Assembly (NCBI RefSeq): GCF_014763045.1
Contig: NZ_JACTAG010000001.1
Span: forward strand, 1,736,001-1,800,000
Reading direction: 5' to 3'
Length of the DNA: 64,000 nucleotides
From: Sulfitobacter aestuariivivens
Lineage (GTDB): Bacteria > Pseudomonadota > Alphaproteobacteria > Rhodobacterales > Rhodobacteraceae
The stretch's first letter is position 1, and each line of letters opens with the position of its first letter. The notes under the pieces were generated by a model. The model searched no databases and had not been told where the DNA came from. It saw only the letters and a program-made list of their open reading frames with translations. Positions 1 through 8,653 of the stretch are shown piece after piece. The position numbers and the translations under genes were made by a program.

Positions 1-245
1 ATGACGGTGAGGATGGCGAGGTCGTCGGCCAGATCAAGGAATTGCTCGACAGCCGCGTGCGTCCGGCAGTGGCTCAGGACGGGGGCGATATCACCTTTCA
101 CGGGTTTGATCGCGGCGTCGTCTATTTGCACATGCAGGGCGCCTGCGCGGGTTGCCCGTCGTCCACACTCACGCTGAAGATGGGCATCGAAAACCTGCTG
201 CGCCACTATATCCCCGAAGTCACCGAAGTCCGTCCGGTCGCCTGA
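1..245 (+). CDS. NifU-family Fe-S biogenesis protein (3' part)
   Basis: The frame is already open at the window edge (codons run from base 3), so the N-terminus is missing. The visible 80 residues match the NifU C-terminal domain: a segment reading [13 protein letters not shown], then the CAGCPSS motif whose two cysteines (CxxC) bind a transient Fe-S cluster, then the conserved [11 protein letters not shown] helix. In the family this domain hands Fe-S clusters to apo-proteins in the cytoplasm. The product is probably the NfuA/NifU-like scaffold common in alphaproteobacteria, but the lost N-terminal domain prevents a firm symbol. Confidence 0.9.
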   Translation, partial: DGEDGEVVGQIKELLDSRVRPAVAQDGGDITFHGFDRGVVYLHMQGACAGCPSSTLTLKMGIENLLRHYIPEVTEVRPVA

Positions 246-250
246 CCGTC

Positions 251-667
251 ATGCCGGTCACGGGGCAGTGCTATTGTGGGGCCGTGCGCTTTGCGACGGC
301 GGAAGACCCGCAAACGGTGGCCTATTGCCATTGCGCCGACTGCCGCCGCTGGACAGGTGCGCCGATGCCCGCCTTTGCAGCCTTTGCTATTGAAGATCTG
401 AGGCTCAACGCAGATGTGACCGAAATCACGCACGCGTCCGGCGTTGCGCGTCGCAACTGTCCGGCGTGCGGTTCTCCACTGACGGCGCGGTTTCCCTATC
501 TGCCAGACCAGATCTACGTGCCGGTCGGCCTGCTTGACGATGCGAAAGACCACCCGCCAGTGGTCCATTGTCATGTCGACGCCGCCTTGCCATGGGTGCA
601 CACAGACGATGATCTGCTGAATGAAAATGGTAGTGCGCGCGATACGCTAGGCCTCAGCCGCAAATGA
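251..667 (+). CDS. GFA (glutathione-dependent formaldehyde-activating) family protein
   Basis: A 138-residue protein with the zinc-binding pattern of the GFA/CENP-V fold: GQCYCGAVRF near the start (two Cys), CHCADCRRWTG about residue 30, and CPACGSPL about residue 75. Family members bind structural and catalytic zinc. Only a few are shown to bind glutathione, so the enzymatic role here is unknown. I chose the ATG at 251, 5 bases after the preceding stop, because the cysteine motif follows at once. An upstream in-frame extension would only read through the NifU gene. Confidence 0.85.
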   Translation: MPVTGQCYCGAVRFATAEDPQTVAYCHCADCRRWTGAPMPAFAAFAIEDLRLNADVTEITHASGVARRNCPACGSPLTARFPYLPDQIYVPVGLLDDAKDHPPVVHCHVDAALPWVHTDDDLLNENGSARDTLGLSRK

Positions 668-680
668 AGAACCTGCCGTC

Positions 681-1319
681 ATGATCCTCGGTTTCAGTAC
701 ATCGGGCCCCTATTGCGGGGCAGCGCTATACGCAGATGGCGATGTGATTGCCGGCCTGCACGAAGAACTGGCCAAAGGGCAGGCAGAACGCCTGATGCCT
801 ATGATTGAAGAGGTCCTGGCCGATGCCGGTGCCTCTTACGCGGACCTCGATGCGATCGGCGTCGGTGCAGGTCCGGGCAATTTCACTGGCATCCGCATCG
901 CGGTCTCGGCGGCGCGCGGATTGGCGCTGGGGCTTGGTATCCCGGCGGTGGGCGTTTCCATGCTGGAAGCGCTGGCTTTGGGTCATTCCGGCCCTGCCCT
1001 GACCAGCATCGCGGCAGGCCGCGACCAGCTTTACCTCCAGCGATTTGCACCCGGTGCGGCGCGCGGACCGGAACTGGTGCCCTTCGATGCCATTGAGGGA
1101 TGGCACCTGCCCGACCTGACGTGCATCGGCAACCGGGCGGCAGATATTGCGGCCCGTCTTGAGGTGGCGGATGGCCCCGCGCCGTTCTATCCAGCCTCCG
1201 CCGTGGCGCGCATTGCCGCGTCCCGCTGGCAGGACGATCCGCCCCGACCTGCACCAATCTACCTGCGCCCTGCAGATGCAGCACCGCCCCGCGATGCACC
1301 ACCCAAGATCCTGCCGTGA
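681..1319 (+). CDS. tsaB: tRNA threonylcarbamoyladenosine biosynthesis protein TsaB
   Basis: A 212-residue ASKHA-fold protein. It opens with ILGFSTSGPYCGAALY (the family has LaIDTS here) and carries the hallmark GAGPGNFTGIRIAVSAARG near residues 60-80. In bacteria TsaB partners with TsaD and TsaE to transfer threonylcarbamoyl to A37 of ANN-decoding tRNAs. It has no catalytic metal site of its own. It overlaps rimI by 4 bases, the usual tsaB-rimI pairing, which supports both calls. Length is normal for alphaproteobacteria. Confidence 0.93.
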   Translation: MILGFSTSGPYCGAALYADGDVIAGLHEELAKGQAERLMPMIEEVLADAGASYADLDAIGVGAGPGNFTGIRIAVSAARGLALGLGIPAVGVSMLEALALGHSGPALTSIAAGRDQLYLQRFAPGAARGPELVPFDAIEGWHLPDLTCIGNRAADIAARLEVADGPAPFYPASAVARIAASRWQDDPPRPAPIYLRPADAAPPRDAPPKILP

Positions 1320-1753
1320 CACCACGGGCGCTTGCCAGTCTCCACCGTGCGGCGTTTACCGTCGATCGGGCCTGGTCCGAGCGCGAGTTTGCAGAGCTTT
1401 TGGACGCCCCGCACGTCGCACTGCACCCGCATTCCCACGGATTTGCCCTGTCGCGCACCGTTGCGGGCGAAAGCGAGCTTTTGACCCTCGCCGTCGATCC
1501 GGCCTGCCAGCGGCAGGGAATCGCGTGGGAGCTGCTAAAAGACTGGTTGGCCAGTGCCACGCCGCATGCCGACACGGCTTTCCTTGAAGTCGCGGCAGAT
1601 AACGGCCCGGCGATTGCACTCTACCTGCAGGCAGGCTTTGCCGAGATCGCCAGACGCCCGTCGTATTACCACCGTCAAATGGGCGAAAAGGTGGATGCGT
1701 TGATCTTTCAACGGGCGCTGACCCGTGGTCACAGCCCTGAAACCGTGTTCTGA
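1316..1753 (+). CDS. rimI: Ribosomal-protein-S18-alanine N-acetyltransferase (GNAT)
   Basis: A 145-residue single-domain GNAT acetyltransferase. The acetyl-CoA loop is TLAVDPACQRQGIAWELL (residues about 60-77), followed by FLEVAADNGPAIALYLQAGF, which is typical of RimI. RimI acetylates the N-terminal alanine of ribosomal protein S18. The start is a GTG at 1316 overlapping the tsaB stop, so translation is probably coupled. The substrate is inferred from the tsaB neighbourhood and could be another protein N-terminus. Confidence 0.85.
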   Translation: MTPRALASLHRAAFTVDRAWSEREFAELLDAPHVALHPHSHGFALSRTVAGESELLTLAVDPACQRQGIAWELLKDWLASATPHADTAFLEVAADNGPAIALYLQAGFAEIARRPSYYHRQMGEKVDALIFQRALTRGHSPETVF

Positions 1754-1767
1754 GACCATAAAAGCGG

Positions 1768-1797
1768 TTGACCCTCCCCCCCGGCTACGCCCTAAAT
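1768..1797 (+). promoter_or_regulatory. Candidate sigma70-type promoter of the BMP transporter operon
   Basis: TTGACC at 1768-1773 and CTAAAT at 1792-1797 are separated by 18 bp. They lie about 75 bp before the substrate-binding-protein start, in the only gap ahead of the operon. The -35 match is good and the -10 match is moderate, so this is inference. Confidence 0.4.
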
Positions 1798-1871
1798 TGG
1801 GGCAGATCATTTGATCCTGGGCAAAAGGCCGCTGCTGGCCCTGCCCCAACATGAAAACCTGGGAGTTACCT

Positions 1872-2876
1872 ATGACCCTTATGACCAAATTTTTGGGCGC
1901 TGTTGCTGGCGTTGCGCTCAGCGCAGGTGCTGCACTGGCCGAACCCGCGCTGATCTTCGACCTTGGCGGCAAGTTTGACAAATCCTTCAACGAGGCGGCC
2001 TTTAACGGCGCCCAGCGTTGGGCCGAGGAAACCGGCGGCACCTTCCGCGAGATTGAGCTTCAGTCCGAAGCCCAACGCGAGCAGGCGCTCCGCCGCTTTG
2101 CCGAAGCGGGCGCCAACCCCGTGATCACCACGGGCTTTGCCTTTGCCGATCCGGTGAACGCGGTTGCGGGTGACTATCCCGACACCAAGTTCGTCAACAT
2201 TGACGGCTGGATGCCCGAAGTGCCTGCAAACGTGCAGTTGATCGGCTTTCAGGAACACCAGGGCTCGTACCTTGTTGGCATGATGGCCGCGATGGCCTCC
2301 AAGTCCGGCAAGGTCGGCTTTATCGGTGGCATGGACATTCCGCTGATCCGTCACTTTGGCTGCGGCTATGCCCAAGGTGCCAAGGCTGTGAACCCTGATA
2401 TCGAAGTCATTGCGAACATGACCGGCACAACACCATCGGCATGGAATGACCCGGTGAAAGGGTCCGAGCTGACCAAGGCGCAGATCAGCCAAGGCGCTGA
2501 CGTGATCTATGCCGCCGCGGGTGGTACAGGCGTGGGCGTGCTGCAGACAGCCGCTGACGAAAACATCCTGTCCATCGGTGTCGACAGCAACCAGAACCAC
2601 CTGCACCCGGGCAAGGTCCTGACCTCCATGCTCAAGCGTGTCGACGTAGCGGTGTACGATTCCATGAAAGCGGGCGTTGACATGGAAACCGGTGGTTTCA
2701 CTACGCTGGGTCTGGCCGAAGACGGTGTTGGCGTGGCGATGGATGAAAACAACGCAGAGCTTGTCAGCGCCGACATGAAGGCTGCTGTGGAAGAAGCGCG
2801 TCAGAAAATCATCGACGGCGAGCTTGAGGTCGTAGCCTACTACGCAAACGACAGCTGCCCGGCGCTGGACTTCTAA
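1872..2876 (+). CDS. BMP-family ABC transporter substrate-binding protein
   Basis: A 334-residue periplasmic protein of the BMP (basic membrane protein/PnrA-like) family. It has a cleavable signal peptide (about 22 residues ending AGAALA), then the family opening EPALIFDLGGKFDKSFNEAAF. The typical GFIGGMDIP and AAGGTGVGVLQ segments follow. There is no lipobox cysteine, so it should be a soluble periplasmic receptor. Characterised relatives bind purine nucleosides, which suggests but does not prove the ligand. I prefer ATG 1872 because GGGAGT sits just upstream; an in-frame ATG at 1851 lacks a site. A terminator-like hairpin separates it from the rest of the operon. Confidence 0.9.
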   Translation: MTLMTKFLGAVAGVALSAGAALAEPALIFDLGGKFDKSFNEAAFNGAQRWAEETGGTFREIELQSEAQREQALRRFAEAGANPVITTGFAFADPVNAVAGDYPDTKFVNIDGWMPEVPANVQLIGFQEHQGSYLVGMMAAMASKSGKVGFIGGMDIPLIRHFGCGYAQGAKAVNPDIEVIANMTGTTPSAWNDPVKGSELTKAQISQGADVIYAAAGGTGVGVLQTAADENILSIGVDSNQNHLHPGKVLTSMLKRVDVAVYDSMKAGVDMETGGFTTLGLAEDGVGVAMDENNAELVSADMKAAVEEARQKIIDGELEVVAYYANDSCPALDF

Positions 2877-2900
2877 GGCCGAATTGCACAAGGTGAACCT

Positions 2901-2930
2901 AGGGCCGCGCTGAGAAATCGGCGCGGCCCT
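2901..2930 (+). terminator. Intra-operon hairpin after the substrate-binding-protein gene
   Basis: Perfect 10-bp arms AGGGCCGCGC (2901-2910) and GCGCGGCCCT (2921-2930) enclose a 10-nt loop, followed only by TTTG. It probably acts as a partial terminator or 3' stabiliser that lets the binding protein be made in excess of the membrane parts. Confidence 0.65.
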
Positions 2931-2950
2931 TTGCCAACGGGGGACACGAC

Positions 2951-3289
2951 ATGGCTGGCAGCATCGAAAACTTCTTTTTTGCCTGGGGCGCGCCGGATGA
3001 CCGGCGCGACGCGATCATCAAAGAGGCCGTTGCCGACGATGTCGCCTACGAAGATCCACGCGGCGCGGTCGCTGGCGTACAGGCGCTTTGCGACTATGTG
3101 GCCCAGTTTTCGGCAAACGCCCCCGGTGCGGCGGCCGAAGTCGCTGACACAAACGAAACAGATGGAATACACGCGGTGCGCGTCCGGTTCTTCGGCGAAG
3201 GTTGGGAACAGTTCGGTCAGTACAACGTGCATCTGAACGACGAGGGACGGATGTCGAAAATCACCGGCGTGGCGGAAAAGAACGCATGA
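2951..3289 (+). CDS. NTF2/SnoaL-like small protein in the BMP operon
   Basis: A 112-residue cytoplasmic protein with no signal peptide. The pattern (helical start with FFFAWGAPDDRRDAIIKEAVADDVAYEDPRG, then GVQALCDYV, then a beta-rich C-terminus with FGQYNVHLNDEGRMSKITG) looks like the NTF2/SnoaL fold used by small isomerases and ligand-binding proteins. It overlaps the next ATPase gene by 4 bases (ATGA), so the two are translationally coupled. Function is unknown. Acting on the imported substrate is an inference from position only. Confidence 0.7.
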   Translation: MAGSIENFFFAWGAPDDRRDAIIKEAVADDVAYEDPRGAVAGVQALCDYVAQFSANAPGAAAEVADTNETDGIHAVRVRFFGEGWEQFGQYNVHLNDEGRMSKITGVAEKNA

Positions 3290-4887
3290 CCAGCACCGCC
3301 CCCGCCATTGAACTCAAAGGGATTTCCAAAGCCTTCGGCCCGGTTCAGGCCAACAAGGATATCTCCATCCGCGTGATGCCCGGCACGATCCACGGGATCA
3401 TTGGTGAAAACGGCGCGGGAAAGTCCACGCTGATGTCGATCCTATATGGCTTCTACAAGGCCGACGCGGGCGAAATTTTCATCGGCGGGCAAAAAACCGA
3501 AATTCCGGACAGTCAGGCCGCGATTGCCGCAGGCATCGGCATGGTGTTCCAGCACTTCAAGCTGGTTGAGAATTTCACGGTTCTGGAAAACATCATTCTG
3601 GGGGCTGAAGACGGCCGGATGCTGCGCCCGTCGCTGGCCAAGGCCCGTGCGAGCCTGCTGGAATTGGCCGAAGACTATGGGCTGCACGTCGAACCTGATG
3701 CGCTGATCGAAGACATCGGCGTGGGCATGCAGCAGCGGGTGGAAATCCTCAAGGCGCTCTACCGTCAGGCCGATATCCTGATCCTTGATGAACCAACAGG
3801 TGTCCTGACCCCGGCAGAAGCCGATCAGCTTTTCCGCATTCTGGGCCGCCTGCGGTCCGAGGGTAAGACCATCATCCTGATCACCCACAAACTGCGCGAG
3901 ATCATGGATATCACCGATACCGTATCGGTCATGCGGCGCGGTGAGATGACGGCAACCGTCAAGACCTCTGAAACCTCGCCGCAAGAGCTGGCAGAGCTGA
4001 TGGTGGGCCGCAAGGTTCTGTTGCGGGTCGACAAGACCCCAGCCAAACCCGGCGAAGTCGTCTTGGACATCAAGGGCCTGAAAGTCGTTGACGATCAGGG
4101 CGTTGAGCGATTGCGCGGCATTGATCTGCAGGTCCGTGCCGGCGAAGTTGTGGGCATTGCAGGGGTCGCTGGCAACGGACAGTCAGAGCTGCTGGAAGTG
4201 TTGGGCGGCTACGAACAGGGCACAGGAAGTATCACCCTGAACGGTCACTCGCTTGATCTGACCGGCAAGGAATCCGATGGCCGTTCGCGCCGCCGCCGGG
4301 GCATCGCCCATGTGCCCGAAGATCGCCAGCGCGAAGGCCTGATCATGGATTTTCAGGCTTGGGAAAATACCGCCTTTGGCTATCACCACGATGACGCCTA
4401 CCGCGCCGGGATTTTGATGAACAACGCCGCCGTGCGCGCGGATACCGCCACCAAGATGGAGCGGTTTGACGTTCGCCCCCCAATCCCATCTTTGGCGGCC
4501 AAGAATTTTTCGGGCGGCAACCAACAGAAAATCGTGTTGGCGCGCGAGATTGAGCGGAACCCCGATCTGCTGCTGGTGGGTCAACCCACACGCGGCGTGG
4601 ACATCGGCGCGATTGAATTCATTCACCAGCAAATCGTCGCGTTGCGCGATCAGGGCAAGGCGATCCTGCTGGTCTCGGTCGAGCTTGAGGAAATCCTGGC
4701 ACTCAGCGACCGCATCGCCGTGATGTTCGATGGCCGGGTCATGGGCGAACGCCTACCCGCCGAGACTGATGAGAAAGAACTTGGCCTGCTGATGGCCGGG
4801 ATCACCGACACCGATCACCCACATTCGGTAGAAGAGATCGAAGCGAATCTCGCCCACGCGGGCGGCGACGCGCACAAGGAGGTCTAA
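3286..4887 (+). CDS. BMP-type ABC transporter ATP-binding protein (tandem NBDs)
   Basis: A 533-residue protein with two fused nucleotide-binding domains, as in sugar/nucleoside importers. Domain 1 has Walker A GENGAGKST, a degenerate signature around GVGMQQRVEIL, and Walker B LILDEPTGVL. Domain 2 has a degenerate Walker A (GVAGNGQSE), signature FSGGNQQKIVLA, and an unusual Walker B, LLVGQPTRGVD. Such asymmetry is usual in this family, where one site is weak. It powers uptake with the two permeases downstream. The ATG at 3286 overlaps the preceding stop; longer upstream readings run through that gene and are not real. Confidence 0.92.
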   Translation: MTSTAPAIELKGISKAFGPVQANKDISIRVMPGTIHGIIGENGAGKSTLMSILYGFYKADAGEIFIGGQKTEIPDSQAAIAAGIGMVFQHFKLVENFTVLENIILGAEDGRMLRPSLAKARASLLELAEDYGLHVEPDALIEDIGVGMQQRVEILKALYRQADILILDEPTGVLTPAEADQLFRILGRLRSEGKTIILITHKLREIMDITDTVSVMRRGEMTATVKTSETSPQELAELMVGRKVLLRVDKTPAKPGEVVLDIKGLKVVDDQGVERLRGIDLQVRAGEVVGIAGVAGNGQSELLEVLGGYEQGTGSITLNGHSLDLTGKESDGRSRRRRGIAHVPEDRQREGLIMDFQAWENTAFGYHHDDAYRAGILMNNAAVRADTATKMERFDVRPPIPSLAAKNFSGGNQQKIVLAREIERNPDLLLVGQPTRGVDIGAIEFIHQQIVALRDQGKAILLVSVELEEILALSDRIAVMFDGRVMGERLPAETDEKELGLLMAGITDTDHPHSVEEIEANLAHAGGDAHKEV

Positions 4888-4888
4888 G

Positions 4889-6022
4889 ATGGACGTCATG
4901 CCCAAGTGGGCCGAAGTTGTTCTGGTTCCGCTGATTTCGCTGCTACTGGCGGCTGTCATCTCTGCCCTCGTGATCCTTGCCATTGGCGAAGATCCGATTG
5001 CCGCGGCGTCGCTGATGGTTGAAGGGGCCGTCGGCTCTGTGCGCGGCTGGGGCTATACGCTCTATTACGCGACCAACTTCATCTTTACCGGTCTGGCCGT
5101 TGCTGTGGCCTTTCATGCCCGGCTCTTCAACATCGGTGGCGAAGGTCAGGCGATGTTGGGCGGTCTGGGTGTAGCGCTTGCGTTGCTTTATGTGCCTTGG
5201 CCACACTGGACCATCGGCCTGATCGCCGCGACCGGCATGGCGGCGGCCTTTGGCGCGCTGTGGGCGCTGATCCCGGCCTATCTGCAAGCCAAGCGCGGCA
5301 GCCATATCGTGATCACGACCATCATGTTCAACTTCATCGCCTCGGCCCTGCTGATCTGGATGTTGAACGAATTCCTGAAACCCGTCGGCTCGCAAGATCC
5401 CGCTTCTGCACGGTTCGCCACGCATCTCGACCTGCCCACGCTCAATGGTTGGCTGGCCTCCATGGGCATCAAGGCATCAAAGGACGATAGCGTGAATGTG
5501 ACGTTCCTGGTGGCGCTGGCCTGCGCTGTGGGGGTCTGGGTGCTGATGTGGAAAACGCGCCTGGGCTATGAAATCCGGGCCTTCGGGCACTCGGAATCGG
5601 CGGCCAAATACGCCGGCATCAACCCGGTAAAGATCACCGTTGTGGCGATGCTGATTTCCGGCGGGCTTGCCGGGCTCATGGGCATCAACACCGTCATGGG
5701 AGAGGCAGAGCGGCTGGTCCTGAATTCGACCGAAGGGGCAGGTTTCATCGGCATTGCCGTGGCCCTGATGGGGCGCTCGCACCCCCTTGGCGTGGTGATC
5801 GCAGCCATATTGTTCGGTTTTCTCTATCAAGGTGGTGCCGAACTCGCGCTTTGGACATCGATCCCACGCGAACTGATCGTGGTCATTCAGGCCCTCGTGA
5901 TCCTGTTCACTGGCGCGCTGGACAACATGGTGCGCATGCCGCTTGAGCGGATGTTCCTTGCCTCCAAACGTCGCCGGGAAGCAGCTAAGCCGGAACGCAA
6001 GCCAGTGGAGCCCGCGGAATGA
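4889..6022 (+). CDS. BMP-type ABC transporter permease 1
   Basis: A 377-residue integral membrane protein with about 8-10 hydrophobic segments. It has the EAA-like region GEGQAMLGGLGVALAL and the conserved stretch FGHSESAAKYAGINPVKI typical of COG4603 nucleoside/BMP permeases. It starts one base after the ATPase stop. The C-terminus is a basic cytoplasmic tail (SKRRREAAKPERKP). It should form the translocation channel with permease 2, but the lysE-type gene lies between them. Confidence 0.9.
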   Translation: MDVMPKWAEVVLVPLISLLLAAVISALVILAIGEDPIAAASLMVEGAVGSVRGWGYTLYYATNFIFTGLAVAVAFHARLFNIGGEGQAMLGGLGVALALLYVPWPHWTIGLIAATGMAAAFGALWALIPAYLQAKRGSHIVITTIMFNFIASALLIWMLNEFLKPVGSQDPASARFATHLDLPTLNGWLASMGIKASKDDSVNVTFLVALACAVGVWVLMWKTRLGYEIRAFGHSESAAKYAGINPVKITVVAMLISGGLAGLMGINTVMGEAERLVLNSTEGAGFIGIAVALMGRSHPLGVVIAAILFGFLYQGGAELALWTSIPRELIVVIQALVILFTGALDNMVRMPLERMFLASKRRREAAKPERKPVEPAE

Positions 6023-6645
6023 TGGAATACCTCCCAAACCTGCTGCTGGCCTGGGGCCTGATGAGCATGGGTTTCATCAGCCCGGGGCCAAACATCATGG
6101 CTGTCATCGGCACGTCGATGGCAAAGGGCCGCCGCGAGGGGCTGGCACTGGCCACCGGCATTGGGTGCGGCACGGGTCTATGGGCCGTACTGACCGTGCT
6201 CGGCTTCTCTTCGCTGATCTCACAGTATGCCTACGCCGTTCTGGCGTTGAAAGTGCTGGGCTGCGCCTATCTGCTCTACCTCGCGTGGGGCGCATTCAGT
6301 TCGGCCATGCGCCGCTATGAGCCTGAGCCAAACGCGATCGAGCTTGCCTCGACAGGGCTCTACCTGCGCCGCGGGCTGACGGTGCAGATGACCAACCCAA
6401 AGGCCGCGTTTTACTGGATCGCTATCGCAGCGGTCGGTGTGCCGCAGGGCGCGCCGCTGTGGGTGCCCCTGCTTCTGATCGGCGTGGCGGCGGCGCTTTC
6501 CATTACGGTACACTGGCTTTACGCGCTGGCGTTCTCCACCAATCGGGCGGTCCGCCTCTACACGGCGAGCCGACGTCCGGTTCAGGCAGGCATCGGCGCG
6601 TTCTTCGTCTTTGCCAGCTACAAACTTGCCACGTCAAAGGTCTAA
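6019..6645 (+). CDS. LysE/RhtB-family exporter inside the importer operon
   Basis: A 208-residue membrane protein of the LysE/RhtB family, with about six hydrophobic helices and the family N-terminal motif SPGPNIMAVIGTSMAKGRREGLALATGI at residues 20-47. Family members export amino acids or related small metabolites. The start overlaps the permease stop by 4 bases, and the next permease begins 3 bases after its stop, so it is truly part of the operon. The exported substrate is unknown. It may be a homoserine, lysine or purine-derived compound. Confidence 0.88.
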   Translation: MMEYLPNLLLAWGLMSMGFISPGPNIMAVIGTSMAKGRREGLALATGIGCGTGLWAVLTVLGFSSLISQYAYAVLALKVLGCAYLLYLAWGAFSSAMRRYEPEPNAIELASTGLYLRRGLTVQMTNPKAAFYWIAIAAVGVPQGAPLWVPLLLIGVAAALSITVHWLYALAFSTNRAVRLYTASRRPVQAGIGAFFVFASYKLATSKV

Positions 6646-6648
6646 GCC

Positions 6649-7617
6649 ATGGATTATCTGACGCTTATTCAATTGCTCGACAGCACGGTGCGCCTTGCCA
6701 CCCCGCTGCTGTTGGCCTGCCTTGCAGGGCTCTTTAGCGAACGCGCGGGCATCTTCGATATCGGTCTTGAAGGCAAGATGCTGGCAGCGGCCTTTTTCTC
6801 TGCCGCTGTTGCGGCACTCTCGGGCAATGTCTGGGTCGGGCTGCTGGCGGGCATCGGGGCCTCCATGGTGCTGAGCGCCGTGCACGGGCTGGCTTCGATC
6901 ACGTTCCGGGGCAATCAGCTGATCTCGGGTGTGGCAATCAACTTTCTGGCTGCTGGGATGACCGTCCTCATAGCGCAGGACTGGTTCCGCCAGGGTGGGC
7001 GCACGCCGTCTCTTTCCGGTGGTGCGCGCTTTGATTCCATTACCCTGCCGGGGGCAGATGCGATTGCGGACACACCGTTCATCGGCCCGCTTTATGCTGA
7101 ACTGATCTCGGGTCATTCCATTCTGGTCTATATGGCACTGGCAGCGGTACCGCTGACCTGGTGGCTGCTGTTTCGGACCCGCTTTGGGCTGCGTCTGCGC
7201 GCGGTTGGCGAAAATCCGGCTGCGGTTGATACGGCTGGCGTCTCTGTGGTCGCACTGCGCTATGCGGCCGTCGCGATCTGCGGCCTTTTGTGCGGTATCG
7301 CCGGGGCCTATCTGTCAACAGCGCTACAGGCCGGTTTCGTCAAGGATATGTCTGCAGGACGCGGATTTATCGCACTGGCGGCGTTGATCTTTTCCAAGTG
7401 GAGACCCTGGCACGCGCTTTACGCCTGTCTGCTGTTTGGCCTGTTCGGTGCGCTGGAAACCCGCCCTGATGTGATCGAGGCGGTGACGACGCTCAAGGTC
7501 AACAGCGCGCTACTGGGGGCACTGCCCTATGTGATGACCGTGATCATCCTTGCGGGGTTCATCGGCAAGGCGATCCCGCCGCGCGCAGGCGGAGAGCCCT
7601 ACGTCAAGGAACGTTGA
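6649..7617 (+). CDS. BMP-type ABC transporter permease 2
   Basis: A 322-residue permease of COG1079 type with about nine hydrophobic segments. The conserved block GIFDIGLEGKMLAAAFFSAA lies near residues 35-55, and LRAVGENPAAVDTAGVSV near 183-200. It is the heterodimer partner of the permease at 4889-6022. It is the last gene of the operon; the following 124 bp hold no gene before the next transporter. Confidence 0.9.
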   Translation: MDYLTLIQLLDSTVRLATPLLLACLAGLFSERAGIFDIGLEGKMLAAAFFSAAVAALSGNVWVGLLAGIGASMVLSAVHGLASITFRGNQLISGVAINFLAAGMTVLIAQDWFRQGGRTPSLSGGARFDSITLPGADAIADTPFIGPLYAELISGHSILVYMALAAVPLTWWLLFRTRFGLRLRAVGENPAAVDTAGVSVVALRYAAVAICGLLCGIAGAYLSTALQAGFVKDMSAGRGFIALAALIFSKWRPWHALYACLLFGLFGALETRPDVIEAVTTLKVNSALLGALPYVMTVIILAGFIGKAIPPRAGGEPYVKER

Positions 7618-7741
7618 CCGGTGCCGCGCAACGACATGCCCTGATGGCAATAAGGCCAGATCAGGGGGCACTATCGGTCCTCTTTGCTGCGCAGCAGCAC
7701 CGATGGTTGATTTCATCTGAGCCTTTGGGATAAGGGGGCAC

Positions 7742-8653
7742 ATGCAAATCTATCTGCCCATTGCCGAAGTATCGGTGAACGCCTTCCTGCTCCTCGGCTT
7801 GGGCGGTCTTGTGGGCGTTTTGTCGGGCATGTTCGGCGTGGGGGGCGGCTTTCTGATGACGCCGCTCTTGTTCTTTATCGGCATCCCGCCTGCCGTGGCC
7901 GTGGCGACCGAAGCGAACCAGATCGTGGCGTCCTCCTTTTCCGGGGTTTTGGCACATTTCAAGAGAAAGACGGTGGATCTCAGGATGGGCACCGTCCTGC
8001 TGATCGGGGGCCTGATCGGGGCCGGGCTTGGCGTTTATGTCTTCAATATTCTGAAGGCGATGGGACAAGTCGATCTGCTGGTCAAACTGTGTTACGTGCT
8101 GTTTCTGGGCATCATCGGCGGGTTGATGTTCTTTGAATCCCTCAACGCCATTCGCAACACCAAGAAGGGCAAACCGCCCCCGCGCAAAAAGCACAACTGG
8201 ATCCACGGCCTGCCCTTCAAGATGCGGTTCCGGACCTCAGGGCTTTATATCTCGGTCATCCCACCGGTGCTGGTGGGTATCAGCGTGGGCGTGCTGGCCG
8301 CCATCATGGGCGTCGGCGGCGGGTTCATCATGGTTCCCGCGATGATTTATCTGCTGGGCATGCCGACCAAAGTCGTGGTGGGCACCTCGCTTTTTCAGAT
8401 CATCTTTGTCACGGCCTTCACGACCATGCTGCACGCCACCACCAACTATACGGTTGATGTGATGCTGGCTGTTCTGCTGCTGGTCGGAGGCGTCATCGGC
8501 GCGCAGGTTGGCACGCGCATCGGCGTCAAGATGAAAGCCGAACAACTGCGCATCCTTCTGGCGATCATGGTGCTGGCGGTCTGCGGCAAGCTGGCGCTGG
8601 ATCTGCTTTTGCAACCGGCAGAGCTTTATTCGCTGGGCGCGGCGGGCCACTGA
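7742..8653 (+). CDS. Sulfite exporter TauE/SafE (TSUP) family permease
   Basis: A 303-residue membrane protein with two repeated halves, each holding the TSUP glycine-rich motif: GVLSGMFGVGGGFLMTPLL near residue 25 and GVLAAIMGVGGGFIMVPAMI near residue 185. Family members move sulfite, sulfonates or other anions, and direction and substrate vary. It overlaps the next gene by one base (TGATG). That pairing with a TIGR02186 protein is recurrent in alphaproteobacteria, which suggests a shared complex. Confidence 0.9.
   Translation: MQIYLPIAEVSVNAFLLLGLGGLVGVLSGMFGVGGGFLMTPLLFFIGIPPAVAVATEANQIVASSFSGVLAHFKRKTVDLRMGTVLLIGGLIGAGLGVYVFNILKAMGQVDLLVKLCYVLFLGIIGGLMFFESLNAIRNTKKGKPPPRKKHNWIHGLPFKMRFRTSGLYISVIPPVLVGISVGVLAAIMGVGGGFIMVPAMIYLLGMPTKVVVGTSLFQIIFVTAFTTMLHATTNYTVDVMLAVLLLVGGVIGAQVGTRIGVKMKAEQLRILLAIMVLAVCGKLALDLLLQPAELYSLGAAGH

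Noticed and set aside
1866-2891. 341-residue leftward frame antisense to the BMP binding protein
   Set aside because: It has no recognisable motif and coincides exactly with a well-supported gene on the other strand.
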